The notes under the pieces are model-generated. The model was not told the origin of the DNA, searched no databases, and saw only the letters and a list, made by a program, of their open reading frames with translations. This document shows, one piece after another, positions 7,446 to 13,611 of a stretch of DNA of 23,250 nt. Position numbers and translations under genes: made by a program. Positions within the stretch are counted from its first letter, which is position 1, and each line of letters begins with the position of its first letter. This DNA is from a virus, in IMG/VR virus record IMGVR_UViG_3300036785_000871, positions 1 through 23,250 of that record; one strand, 5' to 3'.

Positions 7446-7733
7446 TTAGGGTTCCTTTTCGGGGCGGCCGACGATGTCTTCGAGCTCGCCAATAGCTTGT
7501 TTCAATTTTTCCCACGCGTCGTCGCCGGTGTAATACCTGGCCCACACGACACGGCGCGCGCCAGCGATGATGGGTTGGGCCTTTGCTACTTGATCGGCCC
7601 ATAAAGCGGCGACCCGAAATGCTTCGGCCTTTTTCCCCGCCCCTGACATCAGACAAGCGTCTGCATATTGGGTTAACCAGTGGCTAAGCTGGACGGGATC
7701 CCCATCCACGTCAGGCACCAGGGGCTGGGTCAT
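7446..7733 (-). CDS. small helical protein, second of a related tandem pair
   Basis: A 95-aa protein beginning MTQPLVPDVDGDPVQLSHWL. I choose the ATG at 7733 because it overlaps the nuclease stop as ATGA and has AAGGACGAGGA just before it. An ATG at 7751 would add six residues and overlap 22 bases. The C-terminal half resembles the next gene's product (see that entry), and the N-terminal part is longer and different. Helical and soluble, with no enzyme motif. The pair probably arose by duplication. Confidence 0.7.
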   Translation of the reverse strand: MTQPLVPDVDGDPVQLSHWLTQYADACLMSGAGKKAEAFRVAALWADQVAKAQPIIAGARRVVWARYYTGDDAWEKLKQAIGELEDIVGRPEKEP

Positions 7734-8599
7734 TCCTCGTCCTTCCGCCATTCATTACAAAAGCTGTTCTGGCGAGAGCACGAGTGCGCCGGACAGTAGC
7801 GCGCTCCGCAGAGCATGCTTGCGGGGTTGGCCGGGAACGCGGCGGGGTCGCCCGGTTGCAGGCCGCGCTCGGGGTCGCCCTCGCGCCAAACGGTCACCGA
7901 CCGGTCGATATCCCGCAGTGTATCGACGGCCATGTTTTCGGACAGGGCGATGTCGAGGCGGCGCTCGACCGGGCGGGGCTGGGGCTTCTTGAGAGGCACC
8001 CGCGGCACCCAATCGATCTTGCCACCATTGACTGTGATGTTCATGGATTGCGCCAACAACGAATAGGCGCCGACCTGGGCATTGTGGCCGCTGCGCCGCG
8101 ATCCGGCCTTTACGTCGTTGACGTCGTCGGGCTCGCGGCACACCATGTCCGGCTGCCCGGACAACACCATGGGCTGCCGCGTCCAGGCAATTGCGGCCTC
8201 GAACCGCTGCTCGACATGGAGCGGCTCGCGGTATGGGGCGACGTAATAGTGGTAGGACAGCGCCTGTCGCAAGGTCTGCGCTTCCGCGACCGGTTGCGAC
8301 CGGGTTAGGGTCTTGTCATACTCGACGCCCCAGGAGAGCTGCTGATGCAGCGTCTCGATCGCGGCGTCAGTGGCGACATTGGGCGGCGGCAGGGTTCCGG
8401 ACTTGGCCTTTTCGGCCATAGCAGTGGAAGCGCCGAAATGGACTGCGGTGCCGATCGCCGCGCCCACCCCCCGGCCATCCTCTCGCACCGCCCAGCCGGC
8501 GGCTTTGATCTCCTTGCGCAGCAGCCGCGCCGCGAACCGGCGCATGCAATCAGGCGCACGATCCAATGAAGAAGCGCGGATGATGAGGGGTTCGGTCAT
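7730..8599 (-). CDS. Cas4/RecB-like PD-(D/E)XK nuclease with Cys cluster
   Basis: A 289-aa nuclease, probably the exonuclease partner of RecT. Seen in order: a Cys at 18 (APDCMRRF); GTAVHFG around H54; VEQRFEAAI at 129-137; SGQPDMV with D151; NDVKAG with D162 and K164; and a QVGAYSLLAQS helix with Q175. This is the order of RecB-family nucleases. The C-terminus has cysteines near 264, 269, 274 and 281 (CGARYCPAHSC, then C). One N-terminal Cys plus a C-terminal Cys group is the iron-sulfur arrangement of Cas4 and AddB-type nucleases. Both ends overlap neighbours as ATGA. Known relatives resect DNA ends; the polarity here cannot be read from sequence. Confidence 0.88.
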   Translation of the reverse strand: MTEPLIIRASSLDRAPDCMRRFAARLLRKEIKAAGWAVREDGRGVGAAIGTAVHFGASTAMAEKAKSGTLPPPNVATDAAIETLHQQLSWGVEYDKTLTRSQPVAEAQTLRQALSYHYYVAPYREPLHVEQRFEAAIAWTRQPMVLSGQPDMVCREPDDVNDVKAGSRRSGHNAQVGAYSLLAQSMNITVNGGKIDWVPRVPLKKPQPRPVERRLDIALSENMAVDTLRDIDRSVTVWREGDPERGLQPGDPAAFPANPASMLCGARYCPAHSCSRQNSFCNEWRKDEE

Positions 8600-9039
8600 G
8601 TGCGGATGCCCGCTCTATAGACGACGCTGGCGACCCTGGTGTTGATCTCTGCGGCAAATCTCGTTACGGCCTGTGGAGACATCGGACTGTCGTGATCGAT
8701 CCCGCCGCTCAATGCGTCGGCGGACCATGCCGCCGCCACTTGGGAGATCCTGGCGGCCAGCATCGCAAAATCGGCAATGGTGAGTGGCTCGGTCATTGGT
8801 TGTAGTCGCCGTGCCTGACGTCTTCGAGCTCGTTGTTTCTGATGGCTTGATCGAGCCAATCTATGACGAGCTGCAGGACTGTCCGCATATTCCTGCGATG
8901 AGATGACACCCTGGCGGACGGCGGCGAAAGCGATCATGCTGACAGCAATCATGCCGGTTTCGTCCCGGTCGCTGCGGAACTTTGCAACGGCGTGGTCAAA
9001 GAGCTTCCGGGTGACGCGGGGAAGAGGGTAGCTTATCAT
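8596..9039 (-). CDS. unknown protein; long frame may be two genes
   Basis: The frame is open for 147 aa, starting MISYPLPRVTRKLFDHAVAK at an ATG that overlaps the previous stop. Residues about 55-81 are very Arg-rich (RSSHQKQRARRRQARR) and look like a shadow frame. At residue 82 (8796) there is an internal ATG, MTEPLTIADFAMLAARISQV, giving a sensible 66-aa protein 8596-8796. Its ATG overlaps as ATGA the stop of a plausible frame at 8793-8888. Better reading: a first gene from 9039 whose end lies in the other frame, and a second gene 8596-8796. The stop at 8596 overlaps the nuclease ATG. No family recognised. Confidence 0.55.
   Translation of the reverse strand: MISYPLPRVTRKLFDHAVAKFRSDRDETGMIAVSMIAFAAVRQGVISSQEYADSPAARHRLARSSHQKQRARRRQARRLQPMTEPLTIADFAMLAARISQVAAAWSADALSGGIDHDSPMSPQAVTRFAAEINTRVASVVYRAGIRT
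8793..8888 (-). CDS. overlapping 31-aa frame; alternative end of preceding gene
   Basis: In a frame different from the long one, ATG at 8888 gives a protein-like sequence starting MRTVLQLVIDWLDQAIRNNE and ending DYNQ. A GTG at 8909 would add seven residues. Its TGA overlaps the ATG at 8796 as ATGA, the spacing used all along this operon. It is either a separate microprotein or, by a frameshift near 8885-8910, the true C-terminus of the gene starting at 9039 (about 85 aa in total). The frameshift could be programmed, a mutation or a sequencing error. Confidence 0.4.
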   Translation of the reverse strand: MRTVLQLVIDWLDQAIRNNELEDVRHGDYNQ

Positions 9040-9191
9040 GGTTTACCAAATGACCAATAGGATAGAGCCAGCTTCCATGTAAAGGTCAGCAGTGGCACAC
9101 CAAGGAACACCGCGAAGCCAAGTGAGAAGACGGCGACGAGGATCACCAGGGTTCTATAGATGACATCTTGCCGGTCGGTGTTCTGGTTCAT
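9036..9191 (-). CDS. 51-aa membrane microprotein
   Basis: Found by reading the gap between genes. The product starts MNQNTDRQDVIYRTLVILVA and continues with VFSLGFAVFLGVPLLTF, a long hydrophobic segment (about 14-37) that can cross the membrane once or form a hairpin; it ends LSYWSFGKP. The ATG at 9191 overlaps the RHH gene's TGA, and its TGA overlaps the next ATG at 9039, both as ATGA. This is strong placement evidence for so small a gene. As one of the first genes of the early operon it could act at the host membrane, but no function is readable. Confidence 0.68.
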   Translation of the reverse strand: MNQNTDRQDVIYRTLVILVAVFSLGFAVFLGVPLLTFTWKLALSYWSFGKP

Positions 9192-9379
9192 CTTGAGTCG
9201 AGCCACGGCGGCTTCCTTCCTACACTAAGCAGCCTTTGTTCGGCGAGTTGGCGTAAATTAGTACGAATCCACGCCGAGAGCTTTAATCCAGATAGCGCCG
9301 CGGCTTCTTCAAAAGCCTCGAGTTCATCGACCGTGACTCTGGCGGCGATCGCCGCATTCTGTGGCGTTGTCGCTTTCAT
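9188..9379 (-). CDS. ribbon-helix-helix type small regulator
   Basis: I start this at ATG 9379 (63 aa, MKATTPQNAAIAARVTVDEL). A TTG at 9415 extends the frame by 12 residues, but that TTG is part of a TTGACA -35 box and so unlikely to be a start. The pattern of a basic beta strand (AARVTVDELEAF) followed by two helices (EEAAALSGLKLSAWIRTNLRQLAE) fits the Arc/MetJ/CopG ribbon-helix-helix fold, with GLKLSAWIR as the usual second-helix turn. Such proteins bind DNA as dimers and often repress their own operon. It is the first gene of the leftward operon and sits beside a perfect palindrome at 9433-9442. Confidence 0.6.
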   Translation of the reverse strand: MKATTPQNAAIAARVTVDELEAFEEAAALSGLKLSAWIRTNLRQLAEQRLLSVGRKPPWLDSR

Positions 9380-9386
9380 GGAATTT

Positions 9387-9415
9387 AATTTGTGGAACAA
9401 TTTATCGGATGTCAA
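9387..9415 (-). promoter_or_regulatory. putative promoter of the leftward early operon
   Basis: On the minus strand TTGACA (9415-9410) is followed after 17 bases by CAAATT (9392-9387). This is a perfect -35 with a weak -10, and the surroundings are AT-rich in an otherwise GC-rich region. It would start transcription close to the RHH gene's ATG at 9379, giving a very short or absent leader; no Shine-Dalgarno sequence is visible there. It is the natural origin of the 9-kb operon. Confidence 0.5.
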
Positions 9416-9432
9416 GCTTTTGTTTTTCCGCG

Positions 9433-9442
9433 TATCATGATA
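9433..9442. promoter_or_regulatory. palindrome TATCATGATA in divergent intergenic region
   Basis: A perfect 10-base palindrome lies between the leftward operon promoter and the rightward gene at 9475. Its position makes it a candidate operator, for example for the RHH protein at 9188-9379. A 10-base AT-rich palindrome can occur by chance, so this is tentative. Confidence 0.3.
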
Positions 9443-9474
9443 AAAAGGGCTTCCACACGATGGGAGATCGGGAA

Positions 9475-10122
9475 ATGGCGGACGGCGGCGACCAAGGGGC
9501 GGTTCCCCTCAGCAATTCGGCGGCGCGGCACGAGGTGATTCGGCGGGCGATGCGCGAGGTCTCGCAGCTCGAGGCGAAGCGCAAGGCGATCAATGCCGAC
9601 ATCAAAGAGGTAAAAAACCGGCTTATCAAGGGCGACCTCGGCTACCAGCTCGAAGATTGGAAGCTGCTTCAGCGGTTCTACGACAGCGAGCAGGCGCAGC
9701 GCGACGCCACGATAGATACTCTGCGCGAGGGGTTTGCGGCACTCAACATCGGCGAACAATTAAATTGGGTCGCAACCGTAGAGGCCAGCAAGCGGCCGGC
9801 CCCTCCGCCGGGTGAGTCGGCGGCCAGCAACGAAGAAATCAACCTCGGAGTGGCGAGTTACAACCAGGGCCGACAGGCCGGGCTGCGGGGAGAGACTGGT
9901 GCCGACAACCCCTGGCCCGAGGGCGTCAAGGCGCATGCGACGTGGGAACGTGGCTGGGTTGCTGGCCAAACGGAATTGGCTAAGGGGCCGGCACTCGGCG
10001 CTACGGCCAATGGCGGCGATGAGAGCAGCGCACCTGAGGCGGTGCCGGTGAAGCGTGGCCGCGGCCGGCCACGGGGCCCCGCCAATAAGCGCCTGCGCGC
10101 GGGCGCGGATCTGCTGAACTGA
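9475..10122 (+). CDS. coiled-coil, RMF-like and AT-hook protein
   Basis: A 215-aa protein with three parts. Residues 15-100 are helical and charged (EVSQLEAKRKAINADIKEVK, then FAALNIGEQLNWV), weakly recalling DUF2312/GapR-type DNA-binding coiled coils. Residues about 123-165 (ASYNQGRQAGLRGE, NPWPEG, ATWERGWVAGQ) match the pattern of ribosome modulation factor/CrpP-like domains: G-x-x-AG, NP, W-x-x-GW. Residues 193-206 (KRGRGRPRGPANKR) form an AT-hook, which binds the minor groove of AT-rich DNA. The start is at 9475, with GGGAGATCGGG upstream; ATG 9460 lacks a Shine-Dalgarno sequence. It is first in the rightward cluster and divergent from the recombination operon. A nucleoid-type or regulatory DNA-binding role is likely; any ribosome role is conjecture. 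Confidence 0.75.
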   Translation: MADGGDQGAVPLSNSAARHEVIRRAMREVSQLEAKRKAINADIKEVKNRLIKGDLGYQLEDWKLLQRFYDSEQAQRDATIDTLREGFAALNIGEQLNWVATVEASKRPAPPPGESAASNEEINLGVASYNQGRQAGLRGETGADNPWPEGVKAHATWERGWVAGQTELAKGPALGATANGGDESSAPEAVPVKRGRGRPRGPANKRLRAGADLLN

Positions 10123-10123
10123 G

Positions 10124-10318
10124 ATGGCCAGACCGTTTGATATCGGAGATATCGTCAAGCACAAGCTTCTCGGTTGGCAGGGGGCGGTAATGACGATCTT
10201 CGCAGATGACGATAATCCGATGCTCGGCCGCTCGGATGTGTTTATCGAGAGGGAACAGCGCCGTGAGAACGGCGTATTGAGCTGCTTTCTCGAGAGAATT
10301 AGCGGTCCACCCGAATGA
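10124..10318 (+). CDS. small SH3/KOW-like protein, unknown function
   Basis: A 64-aa protein starting MARPFDIGDIVKHKLLGWQG. The start resembles small SH3-like barrels (GD-x-V-x-H-x-x-x-G-x-x-G) seen in HspQ/YccV or KOW-type proteins; the similarity is weak. It begins one base after the previous stop region and its stop overlaps the next ATG as ATGA, so it is part of the rightward operon. Its role is unknown. Confidence 0.6.
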   Translation: MARPFDIGDIVKHKLLGWQGAVMTIFADDDNPMLGRSDVFIEREQRRENGVLSCFLERISGPPE

Positions 10319-10620
10319 CCTGTGAAACCGTGCGGCTACCGGGCGGCGGCGCGGCGATCGTGTGCAACCGCCGCAGGCGGGTGAAATGCTCGGTTGCCGG
10401 CTGCGGGGCACCTTCTCAATTCCAATGCGACGGCGCGGCGCCACAACGCAAGAGCGGGACTTGCGATCGCCATCTGTGTGCCGCGCACCGGACGCCGCAA
10501 GGCCCGGGCATAGATTATTGCCCGGAGCACGCAAAGCAACCATTCACCAACCTGGAAAAGGCAGAATTGTCGGCGACTGCTCGGATGCCAATCCGATATC
10601 TCTTTGGGCTCAAGGAATGA
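10315..10620 (+). CDS. Cys/His-rich probable zinc-binding protein
   Basis: A 101-aa protein with many potential zinc ligands: KCSVAGCGAPSQFQC, TCDRHLCAAH, and YCPEH. Two CxxxxC groups plus a CxxH/CxxxH pattern suggest one or two treble-clef or RING-like zinc sites. The C-terminal 20 residues are free of cysteine. Its start and stop each overlap neighbours by 4 bases. Nucleic acid or protein binding is likely from the fold type, but no specific family can be named. Confidence 0.65.
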   Translation: MTCETVRLPGGGAAIVCNRRRRVKCSVAGCGAPSQFQCDGAAPQRKSGTCDRHLCAAHRTPQGPGIDYCPEHAKQPFTNLEKAELSATARMPIRYLFGLKE

Positions 10621-11552
10621 CGGTCACCTTTTTCAGTGATTCTCCGCTCGACGTCGAACGCCGCAAACACACCTGTCTGGCGTGCGGTGCCGTGGGATAC
10701 GGCAATATCACCTGTTACGACTGCGTGCGGCAGTGGCCGCGGTTCGGCGTCGCGCAGGATGATCTTTACAAGCGTCTCCTGGAGGATCTGAAGGCGCGTA
10801 CCGGAACCACCGTTCGGGACAAAATGAATTCGAGCCGCGGTGGTTCGGATCGGGCTCGGCCGAGGAGTGAGTCGGCTTCGGCCGGGCCTGTAATTCTACC
10901 GCGGCTGCCGGAAGGTGTGGTAATCCTGGCGCTTGATCTTGGATCGATCAGCGGGTTTGCGGCGGCGGTGGCGGGCCAGGAACCATTGTGGGGCCACGAG
11001 GATTTTCGCAAAGGCGATCCGAGCTCTGGCGAGCTGTTCGCTAGACTGGGGCGCTGGGTTGACGCGCTCATCCTAATGTTTGGTCCCGGGCTGGTGAGCT
11101 TCGAGAGCCCCTACGTGCCGCCGTTCGGCAAAAGGGATGTCCGGCTGGCCAATGGCGAGGCAGTCAACCTTCCAGGGCTTACTGGCGGTGCGAAGGTGAA
11201 GGGGATCCCGTTCAACAATGCGACGACGCGCCGGCTCTACGGTCTGGCTGCGGTCGCCGAAGAGCATTGCGCCGCCGCTGGCGTTCCGGTCTGCGAGGTT
11301 TCGACCGGGAAGGTATGCCAGTTTTTTACTAGCCGCGGTTCATGGGGCGGCCGGGATAAAAAGAAGGCTGCCACGATGCGGGTGTGCCACGCTTATGGGT
11401 TCGCGGCGGCGACCTATGACGAGAGCGATGCGATTGCGGTGGCGATGTACCTTGAGGCGCTGATCTGGCCGCGCATCTCGCAGGGCCGCGGCGTCGGGCC
11501 GCTGTTTATGGCTGCGCCGCGGCGCGAGGTGGTGGATACGCGGGGTAGGTAA
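10617..11552 (+). CDS. RuvC-fold Holliday junction resolvase with N-terminal zinc ribbon
   Basis: A 311-aa protein starting MTVTFFSDSP at the ATG that overlaps the upstream stop as ATGA; the frame is open upstream but unlikely to be coding. The N-terminus has a zinc-ribbon pattern (C20, C23, C33, C36: TCLACG, TCYDC). The RuvC/RNase H-like core begins near 101: VVILALDLGSISGFA (D107), VSFESPYVPP (E163) and TYDESDAIAVAMYLEA (D268, D271). These four acids are where RuvC resolvases place metal ligands. The likely job is cleaving branched DNA from replication and recombination before packaging. It could also be a related RNase H-fold nuclease; I favour the resolvase given the RecT module. Confidence 0.85.
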   Translation: MTVTFFSDSPLDVERRKHTCLACGAVGYGNITCYDCVRQWPRFGVAQDDLYKRLLEDLKARTGTTVRDKMNSSRGGSDRARPRSESASAGPVILPRLPEGVVILALDLGSISGFAAAVAGQEPLWGHEDFRKGDPSSGELFARLGRWVDALILMFGPGLVSFESPYVPPFGKRDVRLANGEAVNLPGLTGGAKVKGIPFNNATTRRLYGLAAVAEEHCAAAGVPVCEVSTGKVCQFFTSRGSWGGRDKKKAATMRVCHAYGFAAATYDESDAIAVAMYLEALIWPRISQGRGVGPLFMAAPRREVVDTRGR

Positions 11553-11564
11553 TGCCGGCCGGCA
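11553..11564. terminator. palindrome TGCCGGCCGGCA between convergent genes
   Basis: A perfect 12-base palindrome lies exactly between the stop of the resolvase gene (TAA at 11550-11552) and the stop of the leftward nuclease-like gene (11566). As RNA it could form a 4-bp stem with a 4-base loop, followed by GTTATTCTTTC on the plus strand. The position suits a two-way transcription end, but the stem is too short to be sure. Confidence 0.3.
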
Positions 11565-11565
11565 G

Positions 11566-12156
11566 TTATTCTTTCTCTATACGGAACGGATGCCGGAACC
11601 AGGACTGCGTTTGCAGAACTCGCCACTGGCCGTCGCGCTGCCCGATATAGAACCGATCCGTTGGTACATTTGCCACGACCATTTGAATTGGGACGACTCG
11701 CCCGGCTGTTCGGTTGATTGTGTTATGCATTATAAAGATGGGGAGGTGTGATTCAATTGTCCAAAACCAACTCTTTAATATCTGAAAGTCGATGTAATAG
11801 CAATCGAGATCACCATTGCTTTGGTTAAAGCAATAAAGCAATTGATCGGCCTGACCATATATCATCCAGCCATTGCTTTCATGGCCTGGCTTGGTGCAGC
11901 TTTTTGTTTCTAATGTAAAGGCGGTATAAATGCGACCAGGCCAGCGGACGATCTTTTCTTCTATTGCCACGATGTGGCCTCCAGAACCTTGCGCCAACGT
12001 ATCCACTGCATAGCGACGCTGCAATAGCGTGGCGAAGCGCCCCTTATCGACCAGGATATAACGCCCCTCGAAAGCGTAGGTGCGGTAAATTGCCGGCACC
12101 AGCTTCCCGTCGCGCTCAAGGCGCTGCCACTTGTCGTCATTATGGAAATCGGACAC
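11566..12156 (-). CDS. probable PD-(D/E)XK nuclease-like protein
   Basis: A 196-aa protein with no signal or membrane segment. The central part suggests a restriction-endonuclease-like fold: YAVDTL with D52, then after 13 residues IEEKIV with E66/E67 and K68, then AFTLETKS with E83. A conserved-looking GWMIYGQADQLLYCF (96-110) follows, of the type seen after the active site in phage nucleases. The D-x(n)-E-x-K spacing fits, but this is pattern recognition, not proof. It starts 5 bases after the stop of the adenine methyltransferase, in one leftward unit with it. It is AT-richer than the flanking genes. Together they might work as a modification/restriction pair. Confidence 0.6.
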   Translation of the reverse strand: MSDFHNDDKWQRLERDGKLVPAIYRTYAFEGRYILVDKGRFATLLQRRYAVDTLAQGSGGHIVAIEEKIVRWPGRIYTAFTLETKSCTKPGHESNGWMIYGQADQLLYCFNQSNGDLDCYYIDFQILKSWFWTIESHLPIFIMHNTINRTAGRVVPIQMVVANVPTDRFYIGQRDGQWRVLQTQSWFRHPFRIEKE

Positions 12157-12161
12157 GATGT

Positions 12162-13151
12162 TTATTCTGCCGCAGCATCCGGCTCGAATACACTGACGAA
12201 TTCTGGCCGAGCATGTCGTTGGAAAACCTCGCCATAAGGTCCGGCCGATGCGGTTCGCACGAGGTTATAGAACTCGTCAGGCTTGACTGAATGCTCTCCA
12301 ACCGGCGCATTAAAATGGGTTGCGATGCTATCCGACAACGTTCGCAACTCGCCACGCACCCCGAACAAGACATGCTCAGTAGAATTTCGGAAATATGAAC
12401 CAAGACCCCACCGCGGCTTGATCCAGGTCAGAAGCGTCTTATAGGCGAATCCCCAAGCCGCCATAAGCTCGCCGGCGCGCAGGATAAAATTGTTCGTCGT
12501 CCAAAGATAGAGGTGAGAATTTTCCTCTGCCCAGCGGGCGACGTTGAACTCAAGCAACTCTTGCTGCGTCATCGTCGCGTAGATCGGAGCGGCACGTCCT
12601 GCAATAGACAGGGGACCATAATCCCAGGGCGGGTCCACGATCAGCGCGCGGAATTTACCCTCAATGGGCTGCAGGCCACGGATACGCTTTGCGTCCTGTT
12701 CTCGCTGTTCTGCCCGTTCCAATTTGGCAACACCGTCCAAAGCGGCGAATTCTTTTTTTATCGCTTTCGCGATCTTGGCTTCTTGCACTTCTGGAGCCAA
12801 TGCCTCCAGTGCCTGCCAGCGCGCCGACTCCGTCTTGGTGACGCCCAGGTCGGCCAGGGTGGGTCCGAGCGGAGTAGCACCGTGCAACTCCGCTTTTTGA
12901 TCGCCACGACCAGGATGCCGCTCGCCGCGTTCTTTCATCTCGCGCAGTATCTCACCGGCGCGGATCTCGGCCCGCATCCGGATATCCGTCGCGACCCCGA
13001 TCAATTCCCGGTCTTTAGCTTGTCGAGCATAGGCCTGCATTGCGACTGCCTTATCACGGATGTCCTTGACTTCATCTACCCTCTTAGCTTCCACCAAAGC
13101 CTGCCGGGCATTCTCGTAGCGAACCAGCCCTGTCGTCGCTGTGCGTGCCAA
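12162..13151 (-). CDS. MT-A70 family N6-adenine methyltransferase
   Basis: This 329-aa protein methylates adenine in nucleic acid using S-adenosylmethionine. The catalytic DPPW is at 173-176 ([11 protein letters not shown]). Other typical MT-A70 pieces follow: [12 protein letters not shown] near 215, [19 protein letters not shown] near 229-247, [18 protein letters not shown] near 250-268, and [13 protein letters not shown] near 294-306. The N-terminal 165 residues are helical and charged, with a [20 protein letters not shown] segment resembling a helix-turn-helix, as in many phage members. The start is TTG at 13151, with AGGAG upstream and only 2 bases from the RHH stop. It may protect phage DNA from host restriction, control gene expression, or pair with the nuclease-like gene after it. 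Confidence 0.92.
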   Translation of the reverse strand: MARTATTGLVRYENARQALVEAKRVDEVKDIRDKAVAMQAYARQAKDRELIGVATDIRMRAEIRAGEILREMKERGERHPGRGDQKAELHGATPLGPTLADLGVTKTESARWQALEALAPEVQEAKIAKAIKKEFAALDGVAKLERAEQREQDAKRIRGLQPIEGKFRALIVDPPWDYGPLSIAGRAAPIYATMTQQELLEFNVARWAEENSHLYLWTTNNFILRAGELMAAWGFAYKTLLTWIKPRWGLGSYFRNSTEHVLFGVRGELRTLSDSIATHFNAPVGEHSVKPDEFYNLVRTASAGPYGEVFQRHARPEFVSVFEPDAAAE

Positions 13152-13153
13152 TA

Positions 13154-13348
13154 TCAGGTTCTCCTGGGTCTGGCCTTGGCGGCTTTCTCCGCTTTGGCGA
13201 GCGTCTCGTCTTCGCGCACCGCCTTCATGACCACATGCCGGGCCCAGCTCGACACGGACAGGTCAGCTCGCTCGGCGGCTGCGATGAGGCGCTGACGCTG
13301 GTCGGGCGTTACGACGATTTGGAATTGGCGTGGCGTTTTCGTTCCCAT
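13154..13348 (-). CDS. ribbon-helix-helix type regulator
   Basis: A 64-aa protein with a predicted RHH fold: strand [13 protein letters not shown], helix IAAAERADL, turn [14 protein letters not shown], then a basic Lys/Arg-rich C-terminus. This matches antitoxin-like and CopG-like repressors, which bind palindromes as dimers. It is the first gene of the leftward cassette with the methyltransferase and nuclease-like genes, and its start lies close to the palindrome TAACGCGTTA. Autorepression is the likely regulation. It shares the fold but little sequence with the RHH gene at 9188-9379. Confidence 0.7.
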   Translation of the reverse strand: MGTKTPRQFQIVVTPDQRQRLIAAAERADLSVSSWARHVVMKAVREDETLAKAEKAAKARPRRT

Positions 13349-13362
13349 TGCAGGGAGCGGCC

Positions 13363-13372
13363 TAACGCGTTA
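13363..13372. promoter_or_regulatory. palindrome TAACGCGTTA between divergent genes, candidate operator
   Basis: A perfect 10-base palindrome spans the space between the start of the leftward RHH gene (13348) and the rightward gene whose ATG begins with the palindrome's last base (13372). The position suits an operator controlling both directions. RHH proteins commonly bind such short palindromes, so the neighbouring RHH protein is the natural candidate. Confidence 0.4.
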
Positions 13373-13611
13373 TGTATGGGCATGTCAAGAGCCGCGAGAA
13401 GCCATTGAAAATGCCCGGCCAACCCGACCTGTTCTGTTCCGCAGCGCGCCGGGCGCCGGCTGTGGTGCTACGCGAGGAGGAGCGGTTCGGCAAGATGGAT
13501 GCGCGCAGTGGCTTGGGGCTGTGGAATCTTTATTCCCGGAAACTGTCGGGCGACCGGCTGGCGGCTTACGAGCGAGGGTTCCGGGAAGAACGGGCGCGCG
13601 CTGAGCCATGA
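13372..13611 (+). CDS. small protein, unknown function
   Basis: A 79-aa protein. The start could be ATG 13372 (MYGHVKSREKPLK) or ATG 13411 (MPGQPDLFCSAARR). I see no strong Shine-Dalgarno sequence for either; GGGAGCGG lies about 13-19 bases before the first. The C-terminal half (LWNLYSRKLSGDRLAAYERGFREERARAEP) is helical and basic. Its stop overlaps the next gene's ATG as ATGA, which supports the reading frame. No family recognised. Confidence 0.55.
   Translation: MYGHVKSREKPLKMPGQPDLFCSAARRAPAVVLREEERFGKMDARSGLGLWNLYSRKLSGDRLAAYERGFREERARAEP

Noticed and set aside
6154-7449. Long plus-strand frame opposite recT
   Set aside because: It is antisense to a clear RecT gene and its product looks like translated complement of GC-rich coding DNA.
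12513-13295. Plus-strand frame opposite the MT-A70 methyltransferase
   Set aside because: The methyltransferase frame carries DPPW and other family motifs; the opposite frame has no recognisable motif.
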